Below, piece after piece: positions 41,758-51,363 of a stretch of DNA of 64,000 bases. The notes under the pieces were generated by a model. That model was given only the letters and a program-made list of their open reading frames with translations, did not search any database and was not told the DNA's origin. This DNA is from Aliivibrio finisterrensis_A (GTDB taxonomy: Bacteria; Pseudomonadota; Gammaproteobacteria; Enterobacterales; Vibrionaceae): the NCBI RefSeq assembly GCF_004167675.1, contig NZ_SEZQ01000007.1; one strand, given 5' to 3'. Numbering within the stretch: position 1 is the stretch's first letter; the number at the start of each line of letters is the position of its first letter. The translations under genes were made by a program, and so were the position numbers.

Positions 41758-43014
41758 GTGAATTTAACAACTATGGGTCAAGCAGCAAAAGCCGCTGCAT
41801 TTGACTTGGCTGTTGCTCCAACAGCACAAAAGAATAAGGCGCTTGCCATTATTGCAGATGAACTAGAAGCAAATAAAGACGCTATATTAGTTGCTAACGC
41901 AAAAGACATTAAAGCTGCTGTTGAAGCGGGTATTTCAGATGCAATGCAAGATCGTCTATTACTCACTGAAGAGCGTTTAGTTGGTATTGCTAATGATGTA
42001 CGTAATGTTATTAGTTTAAACGATCCTGTTGGCAGTGAAATTGACAGTAAAGTCCTTGAAAATGGGATGTCATTATCTCGTCGTCGTGTGCCAATTGGGG
42101 TTATCGGTGTTATCTATGAAGCACGCCCAAATGTAACGATTGATATTGCTTCTTTGTGTTTAAAAACAGGTAATGCCAGTATTTTACGTGGTGGTAAAGA
42201 GACTTTCTTCTCCAATATGGAGTTAGTTAAGGTTATCCAAGTTGCTTTAGAAAAAGCAGGGTTACCAGCTGCATCTGTTCAATACATTGAAAAACCAGAC
42301 CGAGAGTTAGTATCACAGCTTCTAACGATGGATGATTATGTTGATATGATTATTCCACGTGGTGGTGCTGGTTTACACAAAATGTGTAAAGAAAACAGCT
42401 CTATTCCTGTGATCATCGGTGGATTTGGTATTAGCCATGCGTTTGTTGATGAAAGCGCGGATTTAGAAAGAGCCTTAGTAGTTGTTGATAATTCAAAAGC
42501 TCAACGTCCATCTGCGTGTAATGCGTTAGATACGCTATTGGTTCATGAGGCGGTAGCACCACAGTTTTTAGCACTACTTGCCGATAACATGGCAGGCCGT
42601 GTTGAGTTAGTTGCAGAGCCTAAAGCGTACGCATTATTAAAAGATTTTGAAGGCGTATCATTACGTGAAGCGCAAGAAGGTGATTTTGATACAGAATGGC
42701 TTAGCTACACATTAGGCGTTAAAGTGGTTGCTGATGTTAATGAAGCAGCAGCACATATGCAAAAGCATAACGCGAGCCATTCAGATACCATCTTAACTAA
42801 CAACATTGAATCCGCTGAGAAGTTTATTAATACGGCTGGATCTGCTGCGGTATACGTAAATGCATCAACACGCTTTACTGATGGCGCTCAGTTTGGTTTA
42901 GGTGCAGAAGTAGCGGTATCAACTCAGAAGCTTCACGCACGTGGTCCTATGGGCTTAGAAGAGCTAACAAGCTATAAATGGGTTGGTAAAGCAGATTACT
43001 TAATCCGCTCTTAG
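41758..43014 (+). CDS. proA: Gamma-glutamyl phosphate reductase
   Basis: ProA reduces gamma-glutamyl phosphate to the semialdehyde with NADPH, the second proline step. It is an aldehyde-dehydrogenase-fold protein of 418 residues. The start is GTG 41758 with AAAAGG upstream. RRVPIGVIGVIYEARPNVTIDIA (residues 101-123), IIPRGGAGL, and QRPSACNALDTLLVH with the catalytic cysteine are clear. The C-terminal GLGAEVAVSTQKLHARGPMG is the ProA signature. It ends at a bidirectional terminator. Confidence 0.97.
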   Translation: MNLTTMGQAAKAAAFDLAVAPTAQKNKALAIIADELEANKDAILVANAKDIKAAVEAGISDAMQDRLLLTEERLVGIANDVRNVISLNDPVGSEIDSKVLENGMSLSRRRVPIGVIGVIYEARPNVTIDIASLCLKTGNASILRGGKETFFSNMELVKVIQVALEKAGLPAASVQYIEKPDRELVSQLLTMDDYVDMIIPRGGAGLHKMCKENSSIPVIIGGFGISHAFVDESADLERALVVVDNSKAQRPSACNALDTLLVHEAVAPQFLALLADNMAGRVELVAEPKAYALLKDFEGVSLREAQEGDFDTEWLSYTLGVKVVADVNEAAAHMQKHNASHSDTILTNNIESAEKFINTAGSAAVYVNASTRFTDGAQFGLGAEVAVSTQKLHARGPMGLEELTSYKWVGKADYLIRS

Positions 43015-43039
43015 CTATAGCTCTAAAGTATCTATAAAC

Positions 43040-43075
43040 AAAAAAAGGTTGACGTCAAAACGTCAACCTTTTTTT
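43040..43075. terminator. Bidirectional terminator between proA and lipA
   Basis: AAGGTTGACG / CGTCAACCTT, perfect 10 bp with loop TCAAAA, flanked by A and T runs. Confidence 0.94.
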
Positions 43076-43080
43076 ATAAC

Positions 43081-43101
43081 TGAACTCTGAACTCTGAACT
43101 C
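43081..43101. repeat. Short tandem repeat TGAACTC x3
   Basis: Three perfect copies of the 7-mer TGAACTC, ending on the lipA stop codon. Slippage here would stay outside the coding region. Confidence 0.85.
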
Positions 43102-44066
43102 TACTTAACTTCTTCGCCTTTAGCTTGAAGATCAGCATGGTAAGAAGAGCGAACAAAAGGTCCACAAGCAGCGTGAGTAAATCCAAGCTCTAGTGCGATT
43201 TCTTTTAACTCATCAAACTCAGCTGGTGGAACGTAGCGTTCAACAGGTAAGTGGTGGCGACTTGGTGCTAAGTATTGACCTAATGTCAGCATTGTTACAC
43301 CATGAGCTCGTAAATCTTTTAAGACTTCAATGATTTCTTCTTTGGTTTCGCCTAATCCCATCATCACACCAGATTTTGTCGGAACTTCAGGGTGTTGCTC
43401 TTTGAATTTCTTCAATAGATCAAGAGACCATTGGTAGTTCGCGCCTGGGCGAACTTTACGATAAAGGCGAGGAGCCGTTTCTAAGTTATGGTTGAAAACA
43501 TCTGGTGGGTTATCGATCATTGCTTCTAATGCACGATCCATACGACCACGGAAATCAGGTACTAAGGTTTCAATTCGGATTTCAGGATTTAGCTCACGGA
43601 TTTCACGGTTACAATCTGCAAAGTGTTGTGCACCACCATCACGTAAATCATCACGGTCAACTGAAGTAATAACCACATACTTCAACTTCATATCTTGTAT
43701 TGTTTTTGCTAATTTTTTTGGTTCTTCAGCTTCAGGAGCCACAGGGCGACCATGGGCAACATCACAGAAAGGACAACGGCGAGTACAAATAGCACCTAAG
43801 ATCATAAAGGTCGCAGTACCGTGGTTAAAACATTCTGCTAAGTTAGGGCAAGACGCTTCTTCACAAACAGAATGAAGATTGTTTTTACGCATTGCAGATT
43901 TAATCTCATCAATACGTTTACTGCTTGATGGCAGTTTGATCTTCATCCAATCTGGTTTACGTAATACTTCTGTTTTTTCTGTTGGCATATTTTTAACTGG
44001 AATTAGAGCCATTTTATCGGCATCGCGGTATTTCACGCCTTTTTCCATTTGAATTGGCTTACTCAT
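43101..44066 (-). CDS. lipA: Lipoyl synthase
   Basis: LipA is a radical-SAM enzyme inserting two sulfurs into octanoylated lipoyl domains. The 321-residue protein has the auxiliary cluster cysteines CEEASCPNLAEC (about 68-79) and the radical-SAM motif CTRRCPFCDV (about 94-102). GLGETKEEI and the C-terminal RSSY serine motif are also present. The start overlaps the end of lipB by eight bases. The order lipB-lipA matches E. coli. Confidence 0.97.
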   Translation of the reverse strand: MSKPIQMEKGVKYRDADKMALIPVKNMPTEKTEVLRKPDWMKIKLPSSSKRIDEIKSAMRKNNLHSVCEEASCPNLAECFNHGTATFMILGAICTRRCPFCDVAHGRPVAPEAEEPKKLAKTIQDMKLKYVVITSVDRDDLRDGGAQHFADCNREIRELNPEIRIETLVPDFRGRMDRALEAMIDNPPDVFNHNLETAPRLYRKVRPGANYQWSLDLLKKFKEQHPEVPTKSGVMMGLGETKEEIIEVLKDLRAHGVTMLTLGQYLAPSRHHLPVERYVPPAEFDELKEIALELGFTHAACGPFVRSSYHADLQAKGEEVK

Positions 44067-44736
44067 GATCGCTGCTTTCCGTTAAGTACTCGATATCTGT
44101 GTAATCAAGTAATGTTGTTAATTCTTTAATCAGTAGAGGATGAACATCTTCAACGTGTTCTGCTTTATTCTCTACCTTATCATCTTCTTTTAATAAGTCG
44201 TGCAGTTGTGCCATTTCCATTCCAGCATAACCACAAGGGTTAATACGAAGGAAAGGAGACAGGTCCATATTTACATTTAGTGCTAATCCATGGAATGAAC
44301 ACCCTTTTCGAATGCGTAATCCAAGTGAGCATATCTTTTTATTATCAACATACACGCCTGGAGCATCAGGTCGTGCTGCAGACACTACACCAAATTGTTG
44401 TAGCGTATTTATTACCGTATTTTCAATATGCGTTACTAATTCACGAACGCCTGTGTTTTTACGGCGTAAATTGATCAGAACATAAGCAACTAGTTGACCT
44501 GGTCCATGATAGGTGACTTGTCCACCACGATCACTTTTTACTATTGGAATGTCTCCAGCAGCAAGTACGTGCTCTTCTTTACCAGCTTGTCCTTGAGTAA
44601 ATACAGGGTTATGTTCTACCAACCACACTTCGTCGCATGTATTTTCATCACGCTCATCAGTAAAAGTATGCATTGCTTTCCATACCGGTTCATAATCTTG
44701 TCGGCCAAGGTTTTTAACAACGAGACGCTTGTTCAA
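44059..44736 (-). CDS. lipB: Octanoyl-ACP:protein octanoyltransferase
   Basis: LipB transfers octanoyl groups from acyl carrier protein to lipoyl domains, providing the LipA substrate. Core motifs: LVEHNPVFTQGQAG, SDRGGQVTYHGPGQLVAYVL, ARPDAPGVYVDNKKICSLGLRI with the catalytic lysine, and GCSFHGLALNVNMDL. The start is uncertain. TTG 44736 gives MNKRLVVKNLG (225 residues) and fits relatives best; a GTG three codons earlier and a TTG at 44778 are possible, and no ribosome site is strong. The C-terminal tail after LHDLL is acidic and longer than in E. coli. Confidence 0.93.
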   Translation of the reverse strand: MNKRLVVKNLGRQDYEPVWKAMHTFTDERDENTCDEVWLVEHNPVFTQGQAGKEEHVLAAGDIPIVKSDRGGQVTYHGPGQLVAYVLINLRRKNTGVRELVTHIENTVINTLQQFGVVSAARPDAPGVYVDNKKICSLGLRIRKGCSFHGLALNVNMDLSPFLRINPCGYAGMEMAQLHDLLKEDDKVENKAEHVEDVHPLLIKELTTLLDYTDIEYLTESSDHE

Positions 44737-44873
44737 TAGGATCACACTTGATTTGAAAATTTGCGCTAATGATAGCAAGGATAGAAAGGAAGGAATAGAT
44801 AAGAAATGTAGGGGTATATCAAAAATAGCAGAAGGCGGGCACTATTTATCTCTAAAAAATGCCCTGTATCTGA

Positions 44874-45143
44874 TTATAAAACCATACGAACGATTTCAAT
44901 CTCAGCTAACTCTTTGTATAGGATTTCTACTTGCTCAATAGATGTAGCAGTAATGCTTACAGATACAGAGTGGTAGTTACCTTTGCCACTTGGTTTTACT
45001 GCTGGAGTATAATCGCCAGGTGCATGACGTTGAATTACCTCAAGAACAAGTTCAGGCAGTTGTTCATGAGCAAGGCCAACGGCTTTATAAGTAAATTTAC
45101 ATGGGAATTCTAGAAGATCTTTTAGCTTTGATTGCTCTTGCAT
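44874..45143 (-). CDS. ybeD: YbeD-family (DUF493) protein
   Basis: A conserved small ferredoxin-like-fold protein of unknown function, lying between dacA and lipB as in E. coli. The start at ATG 45143 (MQEQSKLKDLLEFPC) has GGAG six bases upstream and gives 89 residues; the longer frame to 45212 lacks support. LEFPCKFTYKAVGLA near the start and GKGNYHSVSVSITA near residue 55 are the family marks. An effector-binding regulatory role has been suggested from the ACT-like fold, but this is not established. Confidence 0.9.
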   Translation of the reverse strand: MQEQSKLKDLLEFPCKFTYKAVGLAHEQLPELVLEVIQRHAPGDYTPAVKPSGKGNYHSVSVSITATSIEQVEILYKELAEIEIVRMVL

Positions 45144-45218
45144 AACCGTCTCCAATCGAGAGTGGATAAATAGTAAGAAGGGAATTTTACTGTGACCTAA
45201 GTCAGATAACAAGAGAAA

Positions 45219-45245
45219 TAAAAAAAGGTGACCGAAGCCACCTTT
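45219..45245 (-). terminator. Terminator of dacA
   Basis: On the minus strand AAAGGTGGC, loop TTCG, GTCACCTTT (one G-U), then TTTT. It has a UUCG loop. Confidence 0.85.
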
Positions 45246-45266
45246 TATTCGTTGATTACTCTGTTA

Positions 45267-46442
45267 TCAGCTTAACCAACCTTTGAACATTAATACGATA
45301 TAATCGATAAGACGGCTGAAGATACCACCTTCTTCAACATCATTTAATGCAAGCAGTGGGTATTCAGCAATGTCTTCACCATCGACTTGGTAGAAAAGCT
45401 TACCAACAACATCACCTTTGTAAATAGGCGCTTCAAGCGTTTTTTCTAATACAAAGCTTGCTGTCATTTTCTTCGCTTGACCACGAGGAAGCGTTACATA
45501 AGTATCTTCAGCAACACCTAGAGCGACTTCGTCAGTGCTACCCATCCACACTTTTTCAGTTACGAATGTTTCGTTTGCTTTGTGTGGAGACACTGTTTCG
45601 AAGAATCGGAAGCCGTAATTAAGCAGTTTTTTACTTTCTGCTTTACGTGCATTGCTTGATTTAGTGCCCATAACTACAGCAACTAAACGCATTTTCCCTT
45701 CAGTAGCAGAGCTTACTAAGTTATAGCCAGCACCGTCAGTATGACCGGTTTTGATACCATCAACATTCATGCTCTTATCCCATAACAGACCATTACGGTT
45801 GTATTGGGTAATGCCATTGTAAGTGAAGGACTTTTCAGAATATACACGATATTCTTCTGGTACATCACGGATTAATGCTTGTCCGATTAATGCCATATCA
45901 TAAGGCGTAGAGTATAGATCATCGCTATCTAGACCGTGCACATTACCAAAATGGGTATTTTCAAGTTTTAATGTACGTCCCCAAGCGTTCATTAGATCCA
46001 CAAAAGCATCTTCAGAACCAGCTACATGTTCAGCCATAGCCACACACGCATCATTACCTGATTGAACGATGATACCCATGTTTAGGTCTCGAACTTTAAC
46101 TGTGCTGCCAACTTCAATGAACATTTTTGAAGAACCAGGGAAGTTTTTAGCCCACGCATTTTTACTGATAACAACATCGTCATCCATCGAAATATTGCCA
46201 CTTTCGATTTCTTGGCCGATAACATAACTTGTCATCATTTTAGTTAAACTTGCTGGGTTCATTCGCTCATTCATGTTCTTTTCAGCAAGAACTTTGCCTG
46301 AGTGATAATCCATCAGTACATAACCCTTCGCAGCAATTTGCGGAGCGTTCGGGATGACCGCTGGTGCAGCAACTGCAACACTAGAGCCAAGAATAAAGCT
46401 GGATAAAATAATTCGTTTTAACTGTTTCGCTGATTTTTTCAT
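45267..46442 (-). CDS. dacA: D-alanyl-D-alanine carboxypeptidase (PBP5 type)
   Basis: DacA trims the terminal D-alanine from peptidoglycan pentapeptides. The start at ATG 46442 gives a signal peptide (KKSAKQLKR, then a hydrophobic core ending SVAVAAP) and 391 residues; the longer frame to 46505 is a TTG without support. Active-site motifs: SLTK (about residue 65), SGN (about 130) and KTGHTDGAGY (about 235). The PBP5 C-terminal domain follows, and the amphipathic anchor IFSRLIDYIVLMFKGWL ends the protein. It lies downstream of rlpA, as in E. coli. Confidence 0.96.
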   Translation of the reverse strand: MKKSAKQLKRIILSSFILGSSVAVAAPAVIPNAPQIAAKGYVLMDYHSGKVLAEKNMNERMNPASLTKMMTSYVIGQEIESGNISMDDDVVISKNAWAKNFPGSSKMFIEVGSTVKVRDLNMGIIVQSGNDACVAMAEHVAGSEDAFVDLMNAWGRTLKLENTHFGNVHGLDSDDLYSTPYDMALIGQALIRDVPEEYRVYSEKSFTYNGITQYNRNGLLWDKSMNVDGIKTGHTDGAGYNLVSSATEGKMRLVAVVMGTKSSNARKAESKKLLNYGFRFFETVSPHKANETFVTEKVWMGSTDEVALGVAEDTYVTLPRGQAKKMTASFVLEKTLEAPIYKGDVVGKLFYQVDGEDIAEYPLLALNDVEEGGIFSRLIDYIVLMFKGWLS

Positions 46443-46622
46443 AATAATAACTTTTGCACTGTGAGGTAGTGAAACTGCATACATAATAGCAGATTTGAAT
46501 ATCATGACCAGATGTGTAATTAAATAACTGATTTTATATGAAAAGATAGCGAATAAAATGCATGGGATATGAAACTATATTAAAGGCTATCTTGTTGTTA
46601 TATAAAGACAATGGTGCATTTG

Positions 46623-46637
46623 ATTAGTTCAACTAAT
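46623..46637. repeat. Small palindrome upstream of dacA
   Basis: ATTAGTT-C-AACTAAT, 7-bp arms, in the 261-base rlpA-dacA gap (46443-46703). Nothing else stands out in this AT-rich gap. Possible operator; no regulator recognised. Confidence 0.4.
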
Positions 46638-46703
46638 ATTTGCATTGTAAATGAGGGTAGATATCTGGTTACAATATTTACGTAACACTGACATTTAAGC
46701 TCA

Positions 46704-47510
46704 TTATTTTTTTGCTTCTTGAAGAATAAACGCAGATGAATAGCGACTGTTTTTTGCTTTTAACAGGGTACTATCGGCAAGATCACGATCAAGAAATGGC
46801 CCTAAACGAACCCGAAATACGGAATCCGATTTTACTATGTTGGTTGGAGCATCAAATTGCTTTTGTAATTGTAAAGCTGCTTTTTTTGCGCTGTCTTCAT
46901 TTTTTACAGCAACCATTTGAATATGATATTGGTTTGGATCGATGGCATGCCAATCTTGAGGGTTGGTTGGTTTTTCAACAGAAATATATTCAATTTTCAC
47001 ATTTGCTGTTCCTGTTTTAATCACATCAAGTTTTGTTGCTGCAGCAAAACTTAAATCAATAATACGCCCGTCATGAAATGGCCCTCTATCATTTACTCTG
47101 ACAATCGCTGTCTTGCCGTTATCTTTGTTCGTAACTTTGACATAACTTGGGATAGGCAGTGTTTTATGGGCTGCACTCATTGAGTACATATCATATACCT
47201 CTCCATTAGAGGTTTTGTGGCCGTGGAATTTCTTACCATACCAAGAACTTATGCCCTCTTGCGTAAAACCTTTTGGCTCTTTTACGATAGGGTAATCTTT
47301 ACCTAAGAGCGTATAGTCTTTATTGCCTGAAAGGCTTTTAGGCTCATAGCGAGGGTGAGCATCTTCAATGTGCTTAACTGATATTGGCGAGTTAGGTGCG
47401 ATATCACTGTCTATTTGATAACGACCGGCATTAGGCTCTTCTTGATTTACTGGTGGCTCAGAAGCACAACCTACTAATATAAGAGAGATAGTAAGTAACA
47501 GAATACGCAT
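46704..47510 (-). CDS. rlpA: Septal-ring lytic transglycosylase-type lipoprotein RlpA
   Basis: RlpA is an outer-membrane lipoprotein with a double-psi beta-barrel that in some species cleaves glycan strands lacking stem peptides. The signal peptide ends in LVGC (cysteine 15). The DPBB domain (about 83-175) has SSWYGKKFHGHKTSNGE and RVNDRGPFHDGRIIDLS with the catalytic-type aspartate. A SPOR domain occupies the last 75 residues (YHIQMVAVKNEDSAKKAA, VFRVRLGPF) and binds denuded septal glycan. It has 268 residues. Its ATG overlaps the rodA stop. Confidence 0.95.
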   Translation of the reverse strand: MRILLLTISLILVGCASEPPVNQEEPNAGRYQIDSDIAPNSPISVKHIEDAHPRYEPKSLSGNKDYTLLGKDYPIVKEPKGFTQEGISSWYGKKFHGHKTSNGEVYDMYSMSAAHKTLPIPSYVKVTNKDNGKTAIVRVNDRGPFHDGRIIDLSFAAATKLDVIKTGTANVKIEYISVEKPTNPQDWHAIDPNQYHIQMVAVKNEDSAKKAALQLQKQFDAPTNIVKSDSVFRVRLGPFLDRDLADSTLLKAKNSRYSSAFILQEAKK

Positions 47511-48631
47511 TAATTAACCTTAGAGTGAACATTTCTATGAGTATGGATTGACATTAATATGCCGAAGCCGGCCATTAAGGTAACCATGGAAGTACCACCA
47601 TAGCTTACTAGAGGAAGTGGAACGCCAACGACAGGTAAAATACCACTTACCATACCTACATTTACAAAAATATAGACGAAGAAACTTAAGACAACACTGC
47701 CTCCCATCATTCGACCAAAGGCTGTTTGAGCTTTACTTGCTAAAAAGAGCCCGCGACCAATGATGAATAAATAAATGGATAAAAGGGCGATAACACCAAT
47801 CAAGCCCCATTCTTCAGCAATTACAGCAAAAATAAAGTCGGTGTGACGTTCAGGAATAAATTCCAATTGAGACTGTGTTCCGTGAAGCCACCCTTTACCT
47901 AATAAACCACCAGAACCGATTGCAATTTTAGATTGGATAATATGATACCCTGCACCGAGTGGGTCGGACTCTGGGTTGAATAAGGTTTGCACTCGAACTT
48001 TCTGATAAGGTCGCATTAAAAAGAACCACAGAATAGGAATGAATGCGCCTACGGCTATAGCGGCTGCTGAAATTATTTTCCAGCTAATTCCCGCTAAGAA
48101 AATAACAAAAATACCTGATGCAGCAATCAAAATTGATGTACCTAAATCAGGTTGCTTAGCAATCATGATTGTTGGGATAAACACCATTAACAATGCGCAA
48201 AACAGTGTTTTAATTGTGGGTGGAAGAGGTTGATTACCAATATAGCGAGCAACCATTAAAGGGACGGCTAGCTTAATAAGTTCTGAAGGCTGAAAGCGAA
48301 CAAACCCGAAATTAAGCCATCGCTGTGCCCCTTTAGAAGCTTCACCAAAAAAAAGCACGCCAAGCAATAAAATAATACCAAGGGTGAATAAATAGGGAGC
48401 TGCAGCTTCATAAGCTCTTGGCGATATTTGAGCTAAAAGCAGCATGACTCCAAGTGACAAGAGCATTCGCATTGCTTGCTTATCCATCATTAATAGACTT
48501 TGACCACTGGCGCTATACATTATCATTAATGCTGCTGCCATAAGGGTTAATATCCCCATTAATAGGGGTAAATCTAAATGGAAACGGTGGAAAAAATCAC
48601 GATTCTTTCCTGAAGCAATATCAACTCTCAT
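47510..48631 (-). CDS. rodA: Peptidoglycan glycosyltransferase RodA (MrdB)
   Basis: RodA is the SEDS-family polymerase of the elongasome. The 373-residue protein has about ten membrane segments. SEDS marks: FGFVRFQPSELIKLAVPL (with the typical QPSE), AKQPDLGTSILIAASG with the catalytic-type aspartate, and HTDFIFAVIAEEWGLIG; PLPLVSYGGTSM lies near the end. It is coupled to mrdA (PBP2) upstream and rlpA downstream by one-base overlaps (TAATG), so the three are translated together. Confidence 0.97.
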   Translation of the reverse strand: MRVDIASGKNRDFFHRFHLDLPLLMGILTLMAAALMIMYSASGQSLLMMDKQAMRMLLSLGVMLLLAQISPRAYEAAAPYLFTLGIILLLGVLFFGEASKGAQRWLNFGFVRFQPSELIKLAVPLMVARYIGNQPLPPTIKTLFCALLMVFIPTIMIAKQPDLGTSILIAASGIFVIFLAGISWKIISAAAIAVGAFIPILWFFLMRPYQKVRVQTLFNPESDPLGAGYHIIQSKIAIGSGGLLGKGWLHGTQSQLEFIPERHTDFIFAVIAEEWGLIGVIALLSIYLFIIGRGLFLASKAQTAFGRMMGGSVVLSFFVYIFVNVGMVSGILPVVGVPLPLVSYGGTSMVTLMAGFGILMSIHTHRNVHSKVN

Positions 48632-50511
48632 TACTTTTTAGTCACCTCTTCTGATTTTGGCAGTAATACATAATCAAATACATTCCTTGCAATTGGTCCA
48701 CCCTGACTGGAGCCTCCCCCGCCATTTTCAAGAACAAGAGACACAATGACTTTTGGATCTTTTGCTGGAGCAAAGCCGGTGAATAGGGCGTGATCTCTTA
48801 AGTGTTCAGCAATTTCGTCGGCGTTATACTCTTGGTCTTCTTTTAATCCAAAGACTTGAGATGTACCTGATTTACCCGCGCTCACATAAGGCGTTCCAGC
48901 AAAAGCACGCCTTGCTGTTCCCATTCGACCATTATTAACTAGAATCATGCCATCAATGGCTAATTGCCAATAGCTATCTTTTACCCCAGAGATTGGTGGA
49001 TACGGCTCAGGTTCAAAAGGCATTTCATGTTGGCCATCAATAATTGCTTTTAGCAAATGAGGTGCTTGTACTTTACCGTGATTAGTCAGTACTGCGGTAG
49101 CTTTAGCAATTTGCATTGGCGTTGCTGTCCAATATCCTTGCCCGATGCCTACCGGAATTGTATCGCCCTGATACCAAGGGGTTCTAAAGCGTGCCACTTT
49201 CCAATCGCGAGTGGGCATGTTGGCTTTACTTTCTTCATGAATATCGATGCCAGTGTAATCACCAAAGCCAAACTTCATCATCCACGTTGAAAGTTTATCG
49301 ATCCCCATATCAAAAGAGATTTGATAGAAAAAAGTATCTACAGATTCTTCAATTGATTGCTTTAAGTTAACCGTTCCATGCCCCCAGCGTTTCCAGTCTC
49401 TAAATGGTTTGGTTTTAGAATTAGGAATACGCCAATAGCCTGGGTCATTACGAGTCGTTTCGGTGGTGACTATTTTTTCTTGTAATGCTGAAACGGCAAT
49501 AAATGGCTTTACTGTAGAAGCGGGTGGATAAATACCTAAAGTGCTTCGGTTGACTAGTGGGCGATCTGGGTTATTTAATAATGAATTATAATTTTTACTA
49601 GAAATACCATGCACAAATAAGTTTGGGTCATAGCTAGGACTTGAGACCATCGCTAATACAGCACTGGTTTTCGGCTCTAGTACAATGGCTGAGCCGCGTC
49701 GGCCATCAAGTTGTTTTTCAACAAATTGCTGTAGCTCTACGTCTAGATTTAAGACGATATCTTTTCCTGGAATTGGTGGTACATATTTTAGTGTACGAAC
49801 AATACGACCACGGCTGTTGACTTCAACTTCTTGATAACCTGCGGTTCCATGAAGAATATCTTCGTAATAACGTTCAATACCAAGTTTACCTATATCACGC
49901 GTAGCTTGATAATTAGCGTCTTTTTCTTCACGAGCTAAACGGGCTAGATCTCGATCATTAATTTTAGCAACATAGCCAAGGACGTGGGTAAAGGTTTTGC
50001 CATAAGGATAGAAGCGTTTTAAATACGCCTTAACTTCAACACCAGAGAATTTGTGTTGATTAACCGCAAAAACAGACACTTGCTCCTGAGTTAACTGGGA
50101 TAAAATTGGTACAGATCTGAAACGACGAGTACGACGACGTTCTTTTTGAAAGTCATCAATATTATCCTGAGTAATCGGTAAAATACCTTGGAGCTCAGTA
50201 AGCAATAAAGGTAAATCTTTTACTTTATCAGGGGTAATTTCTAAATTAAAAACAGGGCGATTTTCCGCAAGAGGTAAATGATTACGGTCGTAAATTAACC
50301 CTCGATTCGGAGCGATAGGAACGATTTTAATACGATTATCATTTGAGCGTGTTTTATAATCTTGAAATTCATTAATTTGGATATTGTATAAATTGGTCAA
50401 TAATATACCAATAAGTACAATGATCCCCGCAAAAGAGACAATGGCACGGGAGGCAAAAAGTCTCGTTTCGGCGTGGTAATCACGAATTTGTGTGCGTTTG
50501 CGCTTAATCAA
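48631..50511 (-). CDS. mrdA: Penicillin-binding protein 2 (transpeptidase)
   Basis: PBP2 crosslinks the lateral wall together with RodA. One membrane anchor (about 20-42) precedes a pedestal (about 65-230) and the transpeptidase domain with STVK (Ser332), the SxD motif in EESVDTFFYQ, and KSGTSQVFG near 540. IPVGIGQGYWTATPMQ is also typical. The start is TTG 50511 (MIKRKRTQIRDYHAETR), three bases after rlmH; no ATG nearby aligns with relatives. It has 626 residues. Confidence 0.97.
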   Translation of the reverse strand: MIKRKRTQIRDYHAETRLFASRAIVSFAGIIVLIGILLTNLYNIQINEFQDYKTRSNDNRIKIVPIAPNRGLIYDRNHLPLAENRPVFNLEITPDKVKDLPLLLTELQGILPITQDNIDDFQKERRRTRRFRSVPILSQLTQEQVSVFAVNQHKFSGVEVKAYLKRFYPYGKTFTHVLGYVAKINDRDLARLAREEKDANYQATRDIGKLGIERYYEDILHGTAGYQEVEVNSRGRIVRTLKYVPPIPGKDIVLNLDVELQQFVEKQLDGRRGSAIVLEPKTSAVLAMVSSPSYDPNLFVHGISSKNYNSLLNNPDRPLVNRSTLGIYPPASTVKPFIAVSALQEKIVTTETTRNDPGYWRIPNSKTKPFRDWKRWGHGTVNLKQSIEESVDTFFYQISFDMGIDKLSTWMMKFGFGDYTGIDIHEESKANMPTRDWKVARFRTPWYQGDTIPVGIGQGYWTATPMQIAKATAVLTNHGKVQAPHLLKAIIDGQHEMPFEPEPYPPISGVKDSYWQLAIDGMILVNNGRMGTARRAFAGTPYVSAGKSGTSQVFGLKEDQEYNADEIAEHLRDHALFTGFAPAKDPKVIVSLVLENGGGGSSQGGPIARNVFDYVLLPKSEEVTKK

Positions 50512-50514
50512 CTC

Positions 50515-50985
50515 TTATTCTCTGTGGTAAGGATGATTGGCTGTAATGCTCCATGCTCGGTATAAGCTTTCTGCCATTACAACTCGAACAAGAGGGTGTG
50601 GTAGCGTCAGCGGGGATAGAGACCAACTTTGCTCTGCTGCTGCTTTACAGGCAGGGGAAAGCCCCTCTGGACCACCAATAAGAATGGATACGTCACGAGC
50701 GTCTAATTTCCAAACTTCAAGTTGCTCTGCTAATTGCTCGGTATCCCAACGCTTACCAGGAATATCAAGAGTAACAATGCGGTTACCTTTAGGAACAGCT
50801 GCAAGCATAGCTTCGCCTTCTTTTTGAAGAATACGAGCGATATCTGCATTTTTACCACGTTTTCCAGCGGTAATTTCAACAAGCTCAAGTGGCATGTCTT
50901 TAGGGAAGCGACGGCTGTATTCTTTATAGCCTTCTTCTACCCATTTCGGCATTTTTGTACCAACAGCAATTAATTGAAGCTTCAT
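50515..50985 (-). CDS. rlmH: 23S rRNA pseudouridine-1915 N3-methyltransferase RlmH
   Basis: RlmH is a SPOUT-class methyltransferase acting on pseudouridine 1915 of assembled 70S ribosomes. The 156-residue protein has the trefoil-knot SAM motif LIGGPEGLSPACK (about 102-115) and the C-terminal LPHPLVRVVMAESLYRAWSI, which is nearly invariant. It lies in the order rsfS-rlmH-mrdA-rodA, as in E. coli. Confidence 0.97.
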   Translation of the reverse strand: MKLQLIAVGTKMPKWVEEGYKEYSRRFPKDMPLELVEITAGKRGKNADIARILQKEGEAMLAAVPKGNRIVTLDIPGKRWDTEQLAEQLEVWKLDARDVSILIGGPEGLSPACKAAAEQSWSLSPLTLPHPLVRVVMAESLYRAWSITANHPYHRE

Positions 50986-50989
50986 TAAA

Positions 50990-51307
50990 CTAGCTCCACA
51001 ACTTTTCTAGTTGATATAGCTCACGGTGCTCTTGTTGCAGAATGTGGATCATGACATTTCCCATATCAACAACCACCCATTCACCTTCCGCTTCACCGTC
51101 AATACCATAAGGCATTAAACCAATTTCTTTTGATTTATCTGATACGTTCAGAGCAATAGAACTAACGTGGCGTTTAGAGGTACCCGTACAGACAATCATA
51201 AAATCAGTAATGCTTGATTTATCGCGAACATCAAGAGTAATGATGTTTTCGGCTTTCATATCGTCAACATGGTTGAATAGAAAATCATGAAGTTCTTTAT
51301 CTTGCAA
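50990..51307 (-). CDS. rsfS: Ribosomal silencing factor RsfS
   Basis: RsfS binds L14 and blocks subunit joining when nutrients are scarce. The start is set at TTG 51307: AGGTGA lies six bases upstream, and the protein then begins MQDKELHDF with 105 residues, the length and start of the E. coli protein. A GTG three codons earlier is less likely. Core motifs: DVRDKSSITDFMIVCTGTS, DGEAEGEWVVVDMGNVMIHI and the terminal LYQLEKLWS. It is four bases ahead of rlmH. Confidence 0.96.
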   Translation of the reverse strand: MQDKELHDFLFNHVDDMKAENIITLDVRDKSSITDFMIVCTGTSKRHVSSIALNVSDKSKEIGLMPYGIDGEAEGEWVVVDMGNVMIHILQQEHRELYQLEKLWS

Positions 51308-51363
51308 AGTAATCACCTAGAAGAAATGGAGTATTTATGGAAGAGTATATCAGTGATACTCAA

